Of a stretch of 64,000 nt of DNA, positions 26,644-35,659 are shown piece after piece. The notes under the pieces are model-generated. The model saw only the letters and a list, made by a program, of their open reading frames with translations, was not told the DNA's origin and did not search any database. Positions within the stretch are counted from its first letter, which is position 1, and each line of letters opens with the position of its first letter. The stretch covers positions 1-64,000 of the forward strand of contig CAYRQP010000009.1 of the NCBI GenBank assembly GCA_964426545.1, read 5' to 3'. The DNA is from CAYRQP01 sp964426545 (GTDB lineage: Bacteria; Fermentibacterota; Fermentibacteria; Fermentibacterales; JCC-6). A program made the position numbers and the translations under genes.

Positions 26644-29487
26644 ATGTATAAAACCGCTCTGATTTCATTGATAGCAGGGGCAATTGTTGTTCTTTTAGCT
26701 GCTCCCCCCATAGTCGACGGCATTATCCCCCCATTCCATGAAGGACCATCCGAAGGAATATCCATTGTGTTTTCCAACGGGAGCGGAAGGATGGCTGAAG
26801 ATGATTCCATGCGGGTGTGCGTGATTCGCGTGGAGTTTCAGGAAGATTCGACCTCAGAGACGAGCGGCAACGGTAAATTCGACCTCGAAGCTGACCCGCC
26901 CCATGATAGGGATTATACTGAGAACCTTATATCGGAGATGGCAAATTACTATGCAGATGTAAGTACCGACAGCCTTCTTCTTGCATGTGAGATATTTCCC
27001 GCGGGACTCGATGATGCCTATACGCTTCCCCATCAGATGATATACTACGGTGACGACGAGAGCATGATGACCGGAGTATGCGAACTTCTTCGGGATGCCG
27101 TAATTGCTTCTGACGCGGATATCGATTTCAGCGGGTTCGATGCAGTGATGATCGTTCATGCAGGAGCAGGGCAGGAAGCTGACATCATGCAGAACAGCCC
27201 GGGAGACATTGTATCGGTCTTTCTTTCGATTTCAGACCTTACTTATTATCTGCCTGAAGCCGGACCGGACTATCAGGGCATCCCCACTAATGACGGAGTT
27301 TATGTAAGAGAGGGGCTCATCGTTCCGGAACAGGAAAGTCAGGACGGGTTTGCCCTTGGTGTATTGGGTACGATGTGTCATGAGTTCGGGCATCAGCTCG
27401 GGCTTCCCGACCTTTATGATACCATGACCGGACATGTGGGTATAGGCGGCTGGGGGTTGATGGGATACGGACAATGGCTTATGAGCGGCTACTGGCCCTG
27501 TGCACCCTGTGCATGGTCACGGATGTATCTCGGCTGGGCTCCATATATGGAGTCGGACGGTACCGGCGCATACTCAATCACATATTCTGACTCGCTATTG
27601 AAAATTCCACTGAACAGCAGCGAATACCTGCTTCTCGAAAACAGGGCAAAGGACCCTGACGGAGATGGAATGTGCGGCGTACACGAACACGATTTCGGAG
27701 TTCCCGGTTCGGGCATTCTCATCTGGCATATAGATGAAACCCGCCTCGGAGACTACATTGCAATGAACATGGTAAATGTCGATCCGGCTCATAAAGGTGT
27801 CGACCTCGAAGAAGCAGACGGTATCCAGGACTTCGATTATTCGCTTCCTGATATTTACGGTTATGTCGGCAGTGAGTATGACCCCTGGTATATCGGTGGA
27901 TATGCCTGGGAATTTTCACCTTCCTCAGTACCTTCGAGTGAAGGGAGCTGGGGCGGAAACACATTCATAACAGTGGATGTGCAAAGTGACATAGCAAACA
28001 CAATGGATATATCAGTCAGCCGTACAGTGATTACTGACGGATTCCCGGTTACAGTCGACCCCGTTAAATGGGGTCCTATCCTGTGGGATGACCCCGACGG
28101 AAACGGGGACAGGATAGTCCTGACAACGAATACCGGTTATGCAAGAATTTGGAAGACAGACGGAGTAGGATTCGAACCGATGGGAATTGGAGTTACAGCT
28201 CCGCCCGTAATTGGTTTCCCCGGAGATGGTGAACCACGGCTGCTTGTGTGTGAGGATGACGGAGAAGTGCACCTTCGGGATATTGATTGGAACGAGCCAG
28301 TCGGCTGGCCTGTCCGGCTTCCCGGAGATGCCTTGGGAATAAGATGTCTTGTAAGTTCAGAGATGGGACTGGTGGCAGTTTGTGACAGTAATTCCTATGT
28401 GCATTTATTTAATTTGGAAGGGAATTCTGTTTCAGGTTGGCCGCAGGAGACTGATGCACTCGCTGCCGGAATGGCAGTGTATCCCGACGATGGAGAAGAG
28501 GGTGTTATTGTTGCCTGTTCGGACGGACAGATTTATCTCTGGAATACGGATGGTTCTGCCGCGACGGGATGGCCGGTGTCGCAGGGAAGCGGACTCACGG
28601 GAATTCCATTTTGTGCAGATATCGACCGCAACGGGAGTTCCGACATAATTGCAGTCAACGGGAATTCAGTTTACTGCTACGGGAGAAACGGTGAACTGCT
28701 TGGCGGATTCCCTGCATCCCTGAGAAGTGCTCCACAGGGTTCTCCAACTGTTGCCGACATGAACAGTGACGGACTGCTTGAAATCGTAGTTGAGATGGAA
28801 GCCGGGGTTGCAGCCATTGGTGCAGGCGGGGCGACACTTACGAATTGGCCTGCAATCATTGGGCACGACAGTCTGACATACGGATACAGAAGAGACACAA
28901 GGGGTATTGCCGGCTCCGGTTTTGCACTGATGTCACTTAATGACGGCAGAATATCTCTTTTCGATGAAGATGCCATGCACTATTCCTTGTTTCCATTTTC
29001 AGCGGGAGATAAACCGATAGGAACTCCCCTTCTCTGGAATCCGGATGGCGGGGATGAATGGAAACTGATTGTTGCTGCATCCGGAGGTTGGCTATGCTCA
29101 TGGGATAATGTTCCGGCACCGGATGGCTGGTTCACAGGTTTGGACATGTCAGGTGAGAACTGCTGGCGGCAGGAAGACCTTCCGCCTGTTGCATATAATA
29201 CAGAACTGCTGCAGGAGGAGACCTTCTTTGTTTATCCCAACCCCGTGCAGACAGGAGAGGGAACCATCAGATTCTTGTCAGGCGAGGACTGTGTTTGGGA
29301 AATCCGGATTTTCAACATGGCAGGAGACCTGGTAATGTTCGACAGCGGCAGCGCTTCAGGGGGGCTGACACAGGAAGTCGAGTGGCTTACAGAAGAACTT
29401 GCTCCGGGGGTATATTATGTCTGCCTAAGGCTGACAGCCGGGGGCAGCACTGAAGAAGCCATTTTTCACGCGGCGGTGATCAATTGA
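26644..29487 (+). CDS. Secreted M6-family metalloprotease with propeller repeats and T9SS C-terminal domain
   Basis: A 947-residue exported zinc protease. There is an N-terminal signal (ALISLIAGAIVVLLAA). The M6 (immune inhibitor A-like) catalytic site is 'TMCHEFGHQLGLPDLYD', with His246, Glu247 and His250. Residues ~460-840 hold FG-GAP/propeller-like repeats (VDPVKWGPILWDDPDGNGDR; FCADIDRNGSSDIIAVNG; VADMNSDGLLEIVVEM). The final ~90 residues are a sorting domain: FFVYPNPVQTGEGTIRF, then LAPGVYYVCLRL. The cargo role is inferred from this domain. The start is the ATG at 26644, just after the porV stop (TAGTTAG). The end overlaps the next gene (TGATGA). Confidence 0.88.
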   Translation: MYKTALISLIAGAIVVLLAAPPIVDGIIPPFHEGPSEGISIVFSNGSGRMAEDDSMRVCVIRVEFQEDSTSETSGNGKFDLEADPPHDRDYTENLISEMANYYADVSTDSLLLACEIFPAGLDDAYTLPHQMIYYGDDESMMTGVCELLRDAVIASDADIDFSGFDAVMIVHAGAGQEADIMQNSPGDIVSVFLSISDLTYYLPEAGPDYQGIPTNDGVYVREGLIVPEQESQDGFALGVLGTMCHEFGHQLGLPDLYDTMTGHVGIGGWGLMGYGQWLMSGYWPCAPCAWSRMYLGWAPYMESDGTGAYSITYSDSLLKIPLNSSEYLLLENRAKDPDGDGMCGVHEHDFGVPGSGILIWHIDETRLGDYIAMNMVNVDPAHKGVDLEEADGIQDFDYSLPDIYGYVGSEYDPWYIGGYAWEFSPSSVPSSEGSWGGNTFITVDVQSDIANTMDISVSRTVITDGFPVTVDPVKWGPILWDDPDGNGDRIVLTTNTGYARIWKTDGVGFEPMGIGVTAPPVIGFPGDGEPRLLVCEDDGEVHLRDIDWNEPVGWPVRLPGDALGIRCLVSSEMGLVAVCDSNSYVHLFNLEGNSVSGWPQETDALAAGMAVYPDDGEEGVIVACSDGQIYLWNTDGSAATGWPVSQGSGLTGIPFCADIDRNGSSDIIAVNGNSVYCYGRNGELLGGFPASLRSAPQGSPTVADMNSDGLLEIVVEMEAGVAAIGAGGATLTNWPAIIGHDSLTYGYRRDTRGIAGSGFALMSLNDGRISLFDEDAMHYSLFPFSAGDKPIGTPLLWNPDGGDEWKLIVAASGGWLCSWDNVPAPDGWFTGLDMSGENCWRQEDLPPVAYNTELLQEETFFVYPNPVQTGEGTIRFLSGEDCVWEIRIFNMAGDLVMFDSGSASGGLTQEVEWLTEELAPGVYYVCLRLTAGGSTEEAIFHAAVIN

Positions 29488-30143
29488 TGAGACGCATATT
29501 TACTCTTCTGATGTTATCTATCCTGCTCTTTTCGGCATCTGCATCGGCAGAGATAAACAAGCCCGCGGTATTCCGCTCTGTACTTCTTCCCGGATGGGGG
29601 GAAATGAGTCTTGGACACTCAAAACGGGGATACATCTTCATGGGAGTAGAGGCTGCAACCTGGATCGGATGCGGATTGTCCTATCTCGAAGGTGTCTTCA
29701 GCAGGGATGATTATACCTGGCTTGCATGTGAAGAAGCAGGCATCGATATTTCAGGTTTCGACAGCAGTTTTCTGGATGACATAGGTGACTTTGTATCCAA
29801 TACGGAATTCAATGACTACATACGCAGGCTTGCACGATATTACTATCCCGATGATCCTGATGCGCAGAGAGATTATTATGACTCTCATGCAAAGTACGGG
29901 TCGGAAGGATGGAACTGGACTTCAGAAAGCGCAAGAGAAGATTATAGCGACTATCTTATGAGAAGCCGCCAATGGTTCAGGAGAAGTATGTATATTGCCG
30001 GATTTGCTCTTGTGAACAGGCTTGTGAGTGCTATCGACACAGCACTCCTCGACGATACGGAACTGGGTGTCTACACTTCACTTGAGTTCCCCGAGAGTTC
30101 TGATTTTTCATCCGTGAGGTTTGTGATAGGAGCAAGATTCTAA
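29484..30143 (+). CDS. DUF5683-like membrane protein
   Basis: A 219-residue protein with a signal peptide (FTLLMLSILLFSASASAE) and the block 'FRSVLLPGWGEMSLGHSKRG', typical of DUF5683-like envelope proteins ('s.l.PG.GQ.y.g...kg'). A membrane segment follows (YIFMGVEAATWIGCGLSYLE), then a charged middle part rich in Asp and Tyr, and a second hydrophobic stretch (MYIAGFALVNRLVSAI). No enzyme motif is visible. It starts inside the stop of the M6 gene and ends inside the start of the next gene. An accessory role in the same secretion or envelope process is inferred from that coupling only. Confidence 0.6.
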   Translation: MMRRIFTLLMLSILLFSASASAEINKPAVFRSVLLPGWGEMSLGHSKRGYIFMGVEAATWIGCGLSYLEGVFSRDDYTWLACEEAGIDISGFDSSFLDDIGDFVSNTEFNDYIRRLARYYYPDDPDAQRDYYDSHAKYGSEGWNWTSESAREDYSDYLMRSRQWFRRSMYIAGFALVNRLVSAIDTALLDDTELGVYTSLEFPESSDFSSVRFVIGARF

Positions 30144-31804
30144 TGATCTCAACCCTGTTGGCACTTATGCTTTTTTCCCAGCCCCAGCCGTTGTGGACGG
30201 ATGGGACTCTTTATTTTCCCGAGGTAATGGAGATTGACAGGGTACATGACCCGGCATTTGAACCTTCAGGATTACTGTTTACTGATGACGGGCATGAAAT
30301 CGGCGATCAGGTGAATTTCTGGTCAATCGACCACAGCGGAGAATATCCGGGTTTCTATCTTACTTCAGCCACCTGCCGATATGTTGGAGAAAACACATAC
30401 ATATTTGTCGAAGATGCAGTGTGGGGTGTTCATTATGACCAGCATGATGTGGACATTTATGCAGTTGCACTGGAGGACAGCACACCTTCAGGCAGGGGCG
30501 GGATAGTCGAAGTCGATACGGATGTCTTCGGACCGGTACCTGACGCGATTGACGGAGACCCAAAAGTTTACTTTTTTGTGCTGAATATCCGGGACGGATA
30601 TGACCCCGAACACGGCGGGTCGTACATTGCCGGTTTCTTCAGCCCATATAATCAGTTTACGGATATGGAAGCCTATCTCTATTACGGTGGGCATTCCAAT
30701 GAAGTTGAGATGCTGTATATAGACTGTTTTCCTGCAGATGCTGTTGATGCCGCCTACACTTCTTCACATGAACTAGTCCATCTGATTCAGTGGGGGGTTC
30801 GACCCTTCAGCGGGGAAGACCTGTGGGTAATCGAGAATCAGGCTCAGGCAGGTACTTATGTATGCGGTTATCCTGCTTTTCAGATAGAGACATTTCTCGA
30901 AGCCGGTGGAGTCACACCTATCCGTTGGACATCCTTCCCATTCACTTCCATCGATTATGTGGCGGGATACGGAGCAGGATTTCTATACTATGCTTATCTG
31001 CATGAGAATTATGGCGGTGACAATTTTCTCTACAATTCACTGCGGGTTGATGAGTACGGGATGAGTGGGATGCTCGAGGCGATAACGGAAGCCACCGGAT
31101 CTACTCCTGACATGGACGTTATCCTCGAAGACTGGTTGCTGGCAAACTGGATAGATGACCCTGATTTCGGTTCGGGAAAATACGGATATTCAGCATTCAG
31201 AATTGCCGATTATGATACTGTACACCCTGGTAACCGTGCGGGGCTCGATTTTACAGCCGATATATCCTCGACTCCATTTGACGACAATCTCGGTATCTCT
31301 TCATATCAGGGTAAGTATTACGGCCTGCCCGGTGTGTTGAGCGGCAGTTTCAGGGCATCAACCGAAGGTATAGGGGAATTCACTGCATGGTTCTATGACC
31401 CGGAGGCTGAAGTGCTTGAGAGAATTGAAACGGGCGGATCAGGAACCGCGGCAGTGGGATTGCCCCGGGAAGGGAATGTTATGCTGTTCTGCAATTCGCT
31501 GAGGGGGCTCGAACTTGCCGTATCTGCAGGAAGTGCTGTTTCCGGCGCGGATGAATTCGCAGTATTTCCCCAGCCCTGCAGGGGTGTTCTCTATCTGCAG
31601 TTTCAATCGGACGGCGGTGAAGTTACTCTTTATGTTTTCGATACGTCCGGCGGGCATGTAGGAACCGTTGATTTCGGTACAGTCGAAGAAGGGGAAAGAA
31701 TACTTTCATACACAGGAGCAGTTTCGCTTGCATCCGGTATCTACTTCTACAGATTCGACCAGGGAAACAATATATGGACCGGTTCCTTTGCAGTCGTCCG
31801 CTGA
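30143..31804 (+). CDS. Secreted HExxH metalloprotease (MXAN_6640-like) with T9SS C-terminal domain
   Basis: A 553-residue exported protein. After a short signal (STLLALMLFSQPQP) comes a domain with the zinc motif His209-Glu210-x-x-His213 (AAYTSSHELVHLIQW). A downstream Glu (LWVIENQAQAGTYV) is a possible third ligand. This arrangement resembles MXAN_6640/M30-type putative peptidases. The C-terminal ~85 residues are a sorting domain: EFAVFPQPCRGVLYLQF, 'LYVFDTSGGHVG', 'LASGIYFYRF'. The start ATG at 30143 overlaps the previous stop (TAATGA). Substrate unknown. Confidence 0.75.
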   Translation: MISTLLALMLFSQPQPLWTDGTLYFPEVMEIDRVHDPAFEPSGLLFTDDGHEIGDQVNFWSIDHSGEYPGFYLTSATCRYVGENTYIFVEDAVWGVHYDQHDVDIYAVALEDSTPSGRGGIVEVDTDVFGPVPDAIDGDPKVYFFVLNIRDGYDPEHGGSYIAGFFSPYNQFTDMEAYLYYGGHSNEVEMLYIDCFPADAVDAAYTSSHELVHLIQWGVRPFSGEDLWVIENQAQAGTYVCGYPAFQIETFLEAGGVTPIRWTSFPFTSIDYVAGYGAGFLYYAYLHENYGGDNFLYNSLRVDEYGMSGMLEAITEATGSTPDMDVILEDWLLANWIDDPDFGSGKYGYSAFRIADYDTVHPGNRAGLDFTADISSTPFDDNLGISSYQGKYYGLPGVLSGSFRASTEGIGEFTAWFYDPEAEVLERIETGGSGTAAVGLPREGNVMLFCNSLRGLELAVSAGSAVSGADEFAVFPQPCRGVLYLQFQSDGGEVTLYVFDTSGGHVGTVDFGTVEEGERILSYTGAVSLASGIYFYRFDQGNNIWTGSFAVVR

Positions 31805-32546
31805 CAGACTGATAGTTGTTCTCTTCTTATTCCTGATCCACATACTTATTTTCAATACCGCCTCTGCAGGCGGGATATATTCATTCGAAGTTCCGGATGA
31901 TGTTGTGGATGTGGCTGTCGCGGTAAACGGAAATATTCATATCCTCTTTGCAGGTAAACCCAATATCAGGATTTATGAAGACACTACGCTTACTGCAGAA
32001 TACGATCTTTCGGGAATTGTACTGCCGGGGGGTTTTGCTATCGATAATGACTGGGGATGGTTTGTGTCAGATGCAGTCTCCGGGACTATTCAGAAGTATG
32101 ATAATTCGGGAGAACTTCTGGAGACCTTCAGTGTTTCGGAAAGACCCGGAGATGTTGCCCTGCTCGGGCTGACAGTTATCTATATTTCGCGGGCAGACGG
32201 CAGCATCAAGAGTATCGATGAAACTGATTTTCCACAAATACCAATCAGGAGTTCCGGGAATGGTGAAATCACGGTAAGCGGGATATATGCAATCTACTCA
32301 GATGGAAACGAATCGGTGCTTTTCACCCCCGGTGACACACCGGAAATTATTCCTTCTACAGGAATCTGGGCTTTTGCCGGTGAAGAAGAACTATATCTAA
32401 CGGAAGATTCACTCTACTATCAGGGAACTGAAACTGAATCTGTATTTACAGGGGATTCAGAATTAAACAGGATATCCTCATCACCATCCGGAAGATATGT
32501 TGTGCTCTGGCATCCCGGGTGCAGGTCGATAATGGTTGTACAGTGA
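31788..32546 (+). CDS. Secreted propeller-like protein of unknown function
   Basis: The TTG at 31788 gives a good signal peptide (SSADRLIVVLFLFLIHILIF, then NTASAGG) and overlaps the preceding gene by 17 bases; a start at 31668 would lack one. The mature ~225 residues repeat a beta pattern: VAVAVNGNIHILFAGKPNIR, GFAIDNDWGWFVSDAVSG, VALLGLTVIYISRADGSI. This looks like an NHL/YncE-type propeller. There is no lipobox and no C-terminal sorting domain. The end overlaps the next gene (GTGA). It may be a periplasmic part of the secretion machine, but this is a guess from position. Confidence 0.6.
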   Translation: MQSSADRLIVVLFLFLIHILIFNTASAGGIYSFEVPDDVVDVAVAVNGNIHILFAGKPNIRIYEDTTLTAEYDLSGIVLPGGFAIDNDWGWFVSDAVSGTIQKYDNSGELLETFSVSERPGDVALLGLTVIYISRADGSIKSIDETDFPQIPIRSSGNGEITVSGIYAIYSDGNESVLFTPGDTPEIIPSTGIWAFAGEEELYLTEDSLYYQGTETESVFTGDSELNRISSSPSGRYVVLWHPGCRSIMVVQ

Positions 32547-35500
32547 GTTTTCTTCTAATATTCATGCTTCTGGCGACTGATGTTTCATTCGAATCACTTT
32601 CCGACGGTTCAGGATTCATCGAACTCGATGGATTGTGGCCTGTCCCGGGTACAGTTACAGCAGTAACAGGTACAGACACGCTTGAAGCTGAAGCAGGGGT
32701 GTCCGGGCCCCGTAACGGAGTTCTAATTACCCCGATACCTGAAAGCGGAGAGGTAATTGAACTTTCTTTCGATACACTCATGGTAACCACGGACCCGACA
32801 GCCAAGCTCTCCATGGAAATACTCGAAGATGAAGCGGTGATCATCCCGTCATTTACACGAACTTCTGTATTTCAGCAACAGGGACTTTTTATTTCAGGAA
32901 GTAAAAAAATAGGTATTTCAGTCGGAGAGAACGGCGGGCTGGACCAGGGAACCCGCATTGCAATCGACGGGTACATCGCTCCGGGAATTGCCGTGAGCGG
33001 AAGTGTCACAGACAGAAATCTCCTTGCAGGAACATCATCATCGGAACTCATATCGCAACTGGACAGAGTTCTACTCGAAGTCGATGGCGGTTCCTGGCAT
33101 TCGAAACTCGGAGACATGACCTGGGAGTCAGGTAACGGCAGTTCAGGACCGTTTGCATGGAGGCAGGACATAAGCGGAATTGAATTCGGCGGTGGGATAC
33201 AGGAACAGACATTTAGCGGGAACATCGGTTATGGGACAACGGGAGATGAGCGCAGGCGAGCTGTATTCTATACGGAAGAGGGTGTGGCAGGACCTTATGA
33301 GATTACATCCAACTCAGAGATAGTCGCGGGAAGTGAAAGGGTTTGGCTCGACGGTGAACAGCTTAGCCGGGGAAGTTCTGCGGATTATACGATGGAATAT
33401 TCAGCAGGATTCATTACATTCACCGCAAAACGGCTATTGCGGGATGACCAGCGGGTAGAGATCACATTTCTGCAGAGGGGTGACGGATTTCAAAAGGATC
33501 TTGTCAACGTAGAGGCAGGCTTTTCAAACGGCAGTTTTCAATTGACTTTTCTGGGTATTTCACAAGAGGACAACACCGGTGCTCCAATCGGATTTGTTCT
33601 TTCTGAAGAAGCAGAGGAAGTTCTCAGAAGTGCAGGGGAGGATCCGTCGGAAGCATGGATAGACGGTGCGAAGTATGTCGGTGAGAATAACGGAAGTTAC
33701 ATTCTCGACAATGTATCCTATTACACCTACACCGGACCCGGAACGGGGGAGTGGAATGTCATTTTCAACCGCCCGCCCGAAGAACCCGGTGACTATATCT
33801 ACAGCTCTTCGATAGGCGGTTATGTATGGGTTGGTGAAGGGCAGGGGACACACCTGCCCCGTCAGTACATTCAGATTCCAGAGAAGTACCACAACGGAGG
33901 ACTAATTGCCTCCTTCAATTCAGATAGATTCAGCGGTGAAGTTACACTGTCGATCTCGGAGAGAACAGGTAATCTCTTCAATGCGGATATCAGTACTCGT
34001 TCCGGTACCTGCCTGCTTGGAGATATGGGATTCGACTTATTCGAAGACGGTCCTATCCTGCAATTCAAAGGACAGTTTCTGTCTCCCGGATTCAGGGCAC
34101 CGACTCAGCCTGAGTCAGACAGTTCCCTCTCTTCCTGGCAACTTCCGATTGAATATTCAGGGAATGACAACATTGCCATTGGGTCAATCGGAAGTGACAG
34201 GTTTCTGATTTCTGCAGGGGGCAGGTCTATCGAAGACGGCGGAATTATCGATAGATATGATGTTTTTGTTTCTCCCTTCAGCGGATCGTTTCAAACAGTT
34301 GTTAACGCCGTTCATCTCCGGCGGAACAATACGGAATTGTTGACTCAAGGAAATTACACATCACTCACCGGAGATCTCAGCATCACCGTAGGCAGTTTTA
34401 CGCCGTTCGCAGGATTCGATACAGGCAGGGAAGAGTGGCAGGACAGTCTCTCGGGAAACAGGACTTCAGTTCACGGCGGAATCTCATTTCTGAAAGACAG
34501 TAACAACCTGCTTCTCAGAGTCGAATATGAGTCCGACCAAAGAGAAGGCGGAATGTCGCACCCGGAATCAGTGTGGCGGGGAAGGCTTGAGGGAAACGGA
34601 AGTTTTTCATCGATGAACTACAGCGGGAGTCTGGAACACTCCACAAGCAACTTCGAAGAGAGCGGTTCCCTTCAGGCAAGTGCTGCTGAATTCACTGTAG
34701 CCGGCACTGTCGGTGAAGTCTGGATGCAGACAACCTACTCTGGTTCAGGAATCATAAGCAGGGCACTGGAGGTTATTTATGTTTGGGTCGGAGAAGGACT
34801 CGGAAGTTACAGTTATGACCCCGAAACAGGAGAGTATTATCCCGACAGCGCAGGCGACTATGAAGTAAGTCATCAGCCAGGCGAAGCAGGAGAGACAGTC
34901 AATGAAGCTTCAATCGAAACAAGTATTTCAAAATATGGCAACGAAAGTGGGATTAACGGTAATGTTAGGATATCTGCATCGGGGGAAGGACCTCTCGATG
35001 CGTTCCTGTTGTTCGGCGCATTCGATACCCTGAGCGCCGGCGGATATCGGCTGAATCTGTCACCCTGGTGGAACTGGGATTACGGTGCTTTCAGGAGATT
35101 TACGCTCAGCGGAAGCATAAGTGACGAAAGAACTTCATACAGCGGAAGCGGACTCCGTGAAGAGAAGAAGTGGAAACTTGGTGTAACTCCTGTATTTCAG
35201 CCTGCGGAACAACTAACTGTAGAATGCTCCGCCGAGATATGGAGAGAACAGGAAAATCTCTACTCAATGCATGATATATTAGGATTCAGGATACAGGCTG
35301 ACCCGACTCTAACCTCACCGGGCGCACCCCAACCGGGTCTATGCGTTGCATGGGAACGCAGAACTGAAGATACGGCAGGTTATGAAGCAGACTGTATCGA
35401 AATTACTCCGCATTTCATTTGGATGGATTATGGGTGGACAACTTCGGGAAGTGTGGATATGCGTTATATCGACAGTGAAGAAAACATTCCTGTCTGGTTC

Positions 35501-35659
35501 TTCGACGGATTCGGGGCAGGTTATTCCTGGCAGATAAATGGCAGAATAGCCAGAAACCTCTCATCGGAATTCAGTGTCTCTTTCTTTTACATTGGAAGGA
35601 AACCGGCTGAAGAAAACTGGACTCAAAGTGCAGGCTTGGAAGGTACGGTGAACTTCTAA
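32543..35659 (+). CDS. Large SprA-like outer-membrane beta protein
   Basis: A ~1038-residue exported beta-rich protein. The GTG at 32543 overlaps the previous stop and gives a signal peptide (SFLLIFMLLATDVSF). After an acidic N-domain come blocks that resemble SprA/Sov-type T9SS translocon proteins and their relatives: 'ISGSKKIGISVGENGGLDQG', 'AVSGSVTDRNLLAG', 'LDRVLLEVDGG...KLGDMTWE', 'GSERVWLDGEQLSRGSSADY' and 'SAGFITFTAKRLLRDDQRVE'. 'YVWVGEGQG' and 'YVWVGEGLG' occur twice, about 300 residues apart. Amphipathic strands run to an aromatic C-terminus (LEGTVNF). True SprA has over 2000 residues, so this is less than half the size. Role as the outer-membrane pore is a hypothesis. Confidence 0.6.
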   Translation: MSFLLIFMLLATDVSFESLSDGSGFIELDGLWPVPGTVTAVTGTDTLEAEAGVSGPRNGVLITPIPESGEVIELSFDTLMVTTDPTAKLSMEILEDEAVIIPSFTRTSVFQQQGLFISGSKKIGISVGENGGLDQGTRIAIDGYIAPGIAVSGSVTDRNLLAGTSSSELISQLDRVLLEVDGGSWHSKLGDMTWESGNGSSGPFAWRQDISGIEFGGGIQEQTFSGNIGYGTTGDERRRAVFYTEEGVAGPYEITSNSEIVAGSERVWLDGEQLSRGSSADYTMEYSAGFITFTAKRLLRDDQRVEITFLQRGDGFQKDLVNVEAGFSNGSFQLTFLGISQEDNTGAPIGFVLSEEAEEVLRSAGEDPSEAWIDGAKYVGENNGSYILDNVSYYTYTGPGTGEWNVIFNRPPEEPGDYIYSSSIGGYVWVGEGQGTHLPRQYIQIPEKYHNGGLIASFNSDRFSGEVTLSISERTGNLFNADISTRSGTCLLGDMGFDLFEDGPILQFKGQFLSPGFRAPTQPESDSSLSSWQLPIEYSGNDNIAIGSIGSDRFLISAGGRSIEDGGIIDRYDVFVSPFSGSFQTVVNAVHLRRNNTELLTQGNYTSLTGDLSITVGSFTPFAGFDTGREEWQDSLSGNRTSVHGGISFLKDSNNLLLRVEYESDQREGGMSHPESVWRGRLEGNGSFSSMNYSGSLEHSTSNFEESGSLQASAAEFTVAGTVGEVWMQTTYSGSGIISRALEVIYVWVGEGLGSYSYDPETGEYYPDSAGDYEVSHQPGEAGETVNEASIETSISKYGNESGINGNVRISASGEGPLDAFLLFGAFDTLSAGGYRLNLSPWWNWDYGAFRRFTLSGSISDERTSYSGSGLREEKKWKLGVTPVFQPAEQLTVECSAEIWREQENLYSMHDILGFRIQADPTLTSPGAPQPGLCVAWERRTEDTAGYEADCIEITPHFIWMDYGWTTSGSVDMRYIDSEENIPVWFFDGFGAGYSWQINGRIARNLSSEFSVSFFYIGRKPAEENWTQSAGLEGTVNF

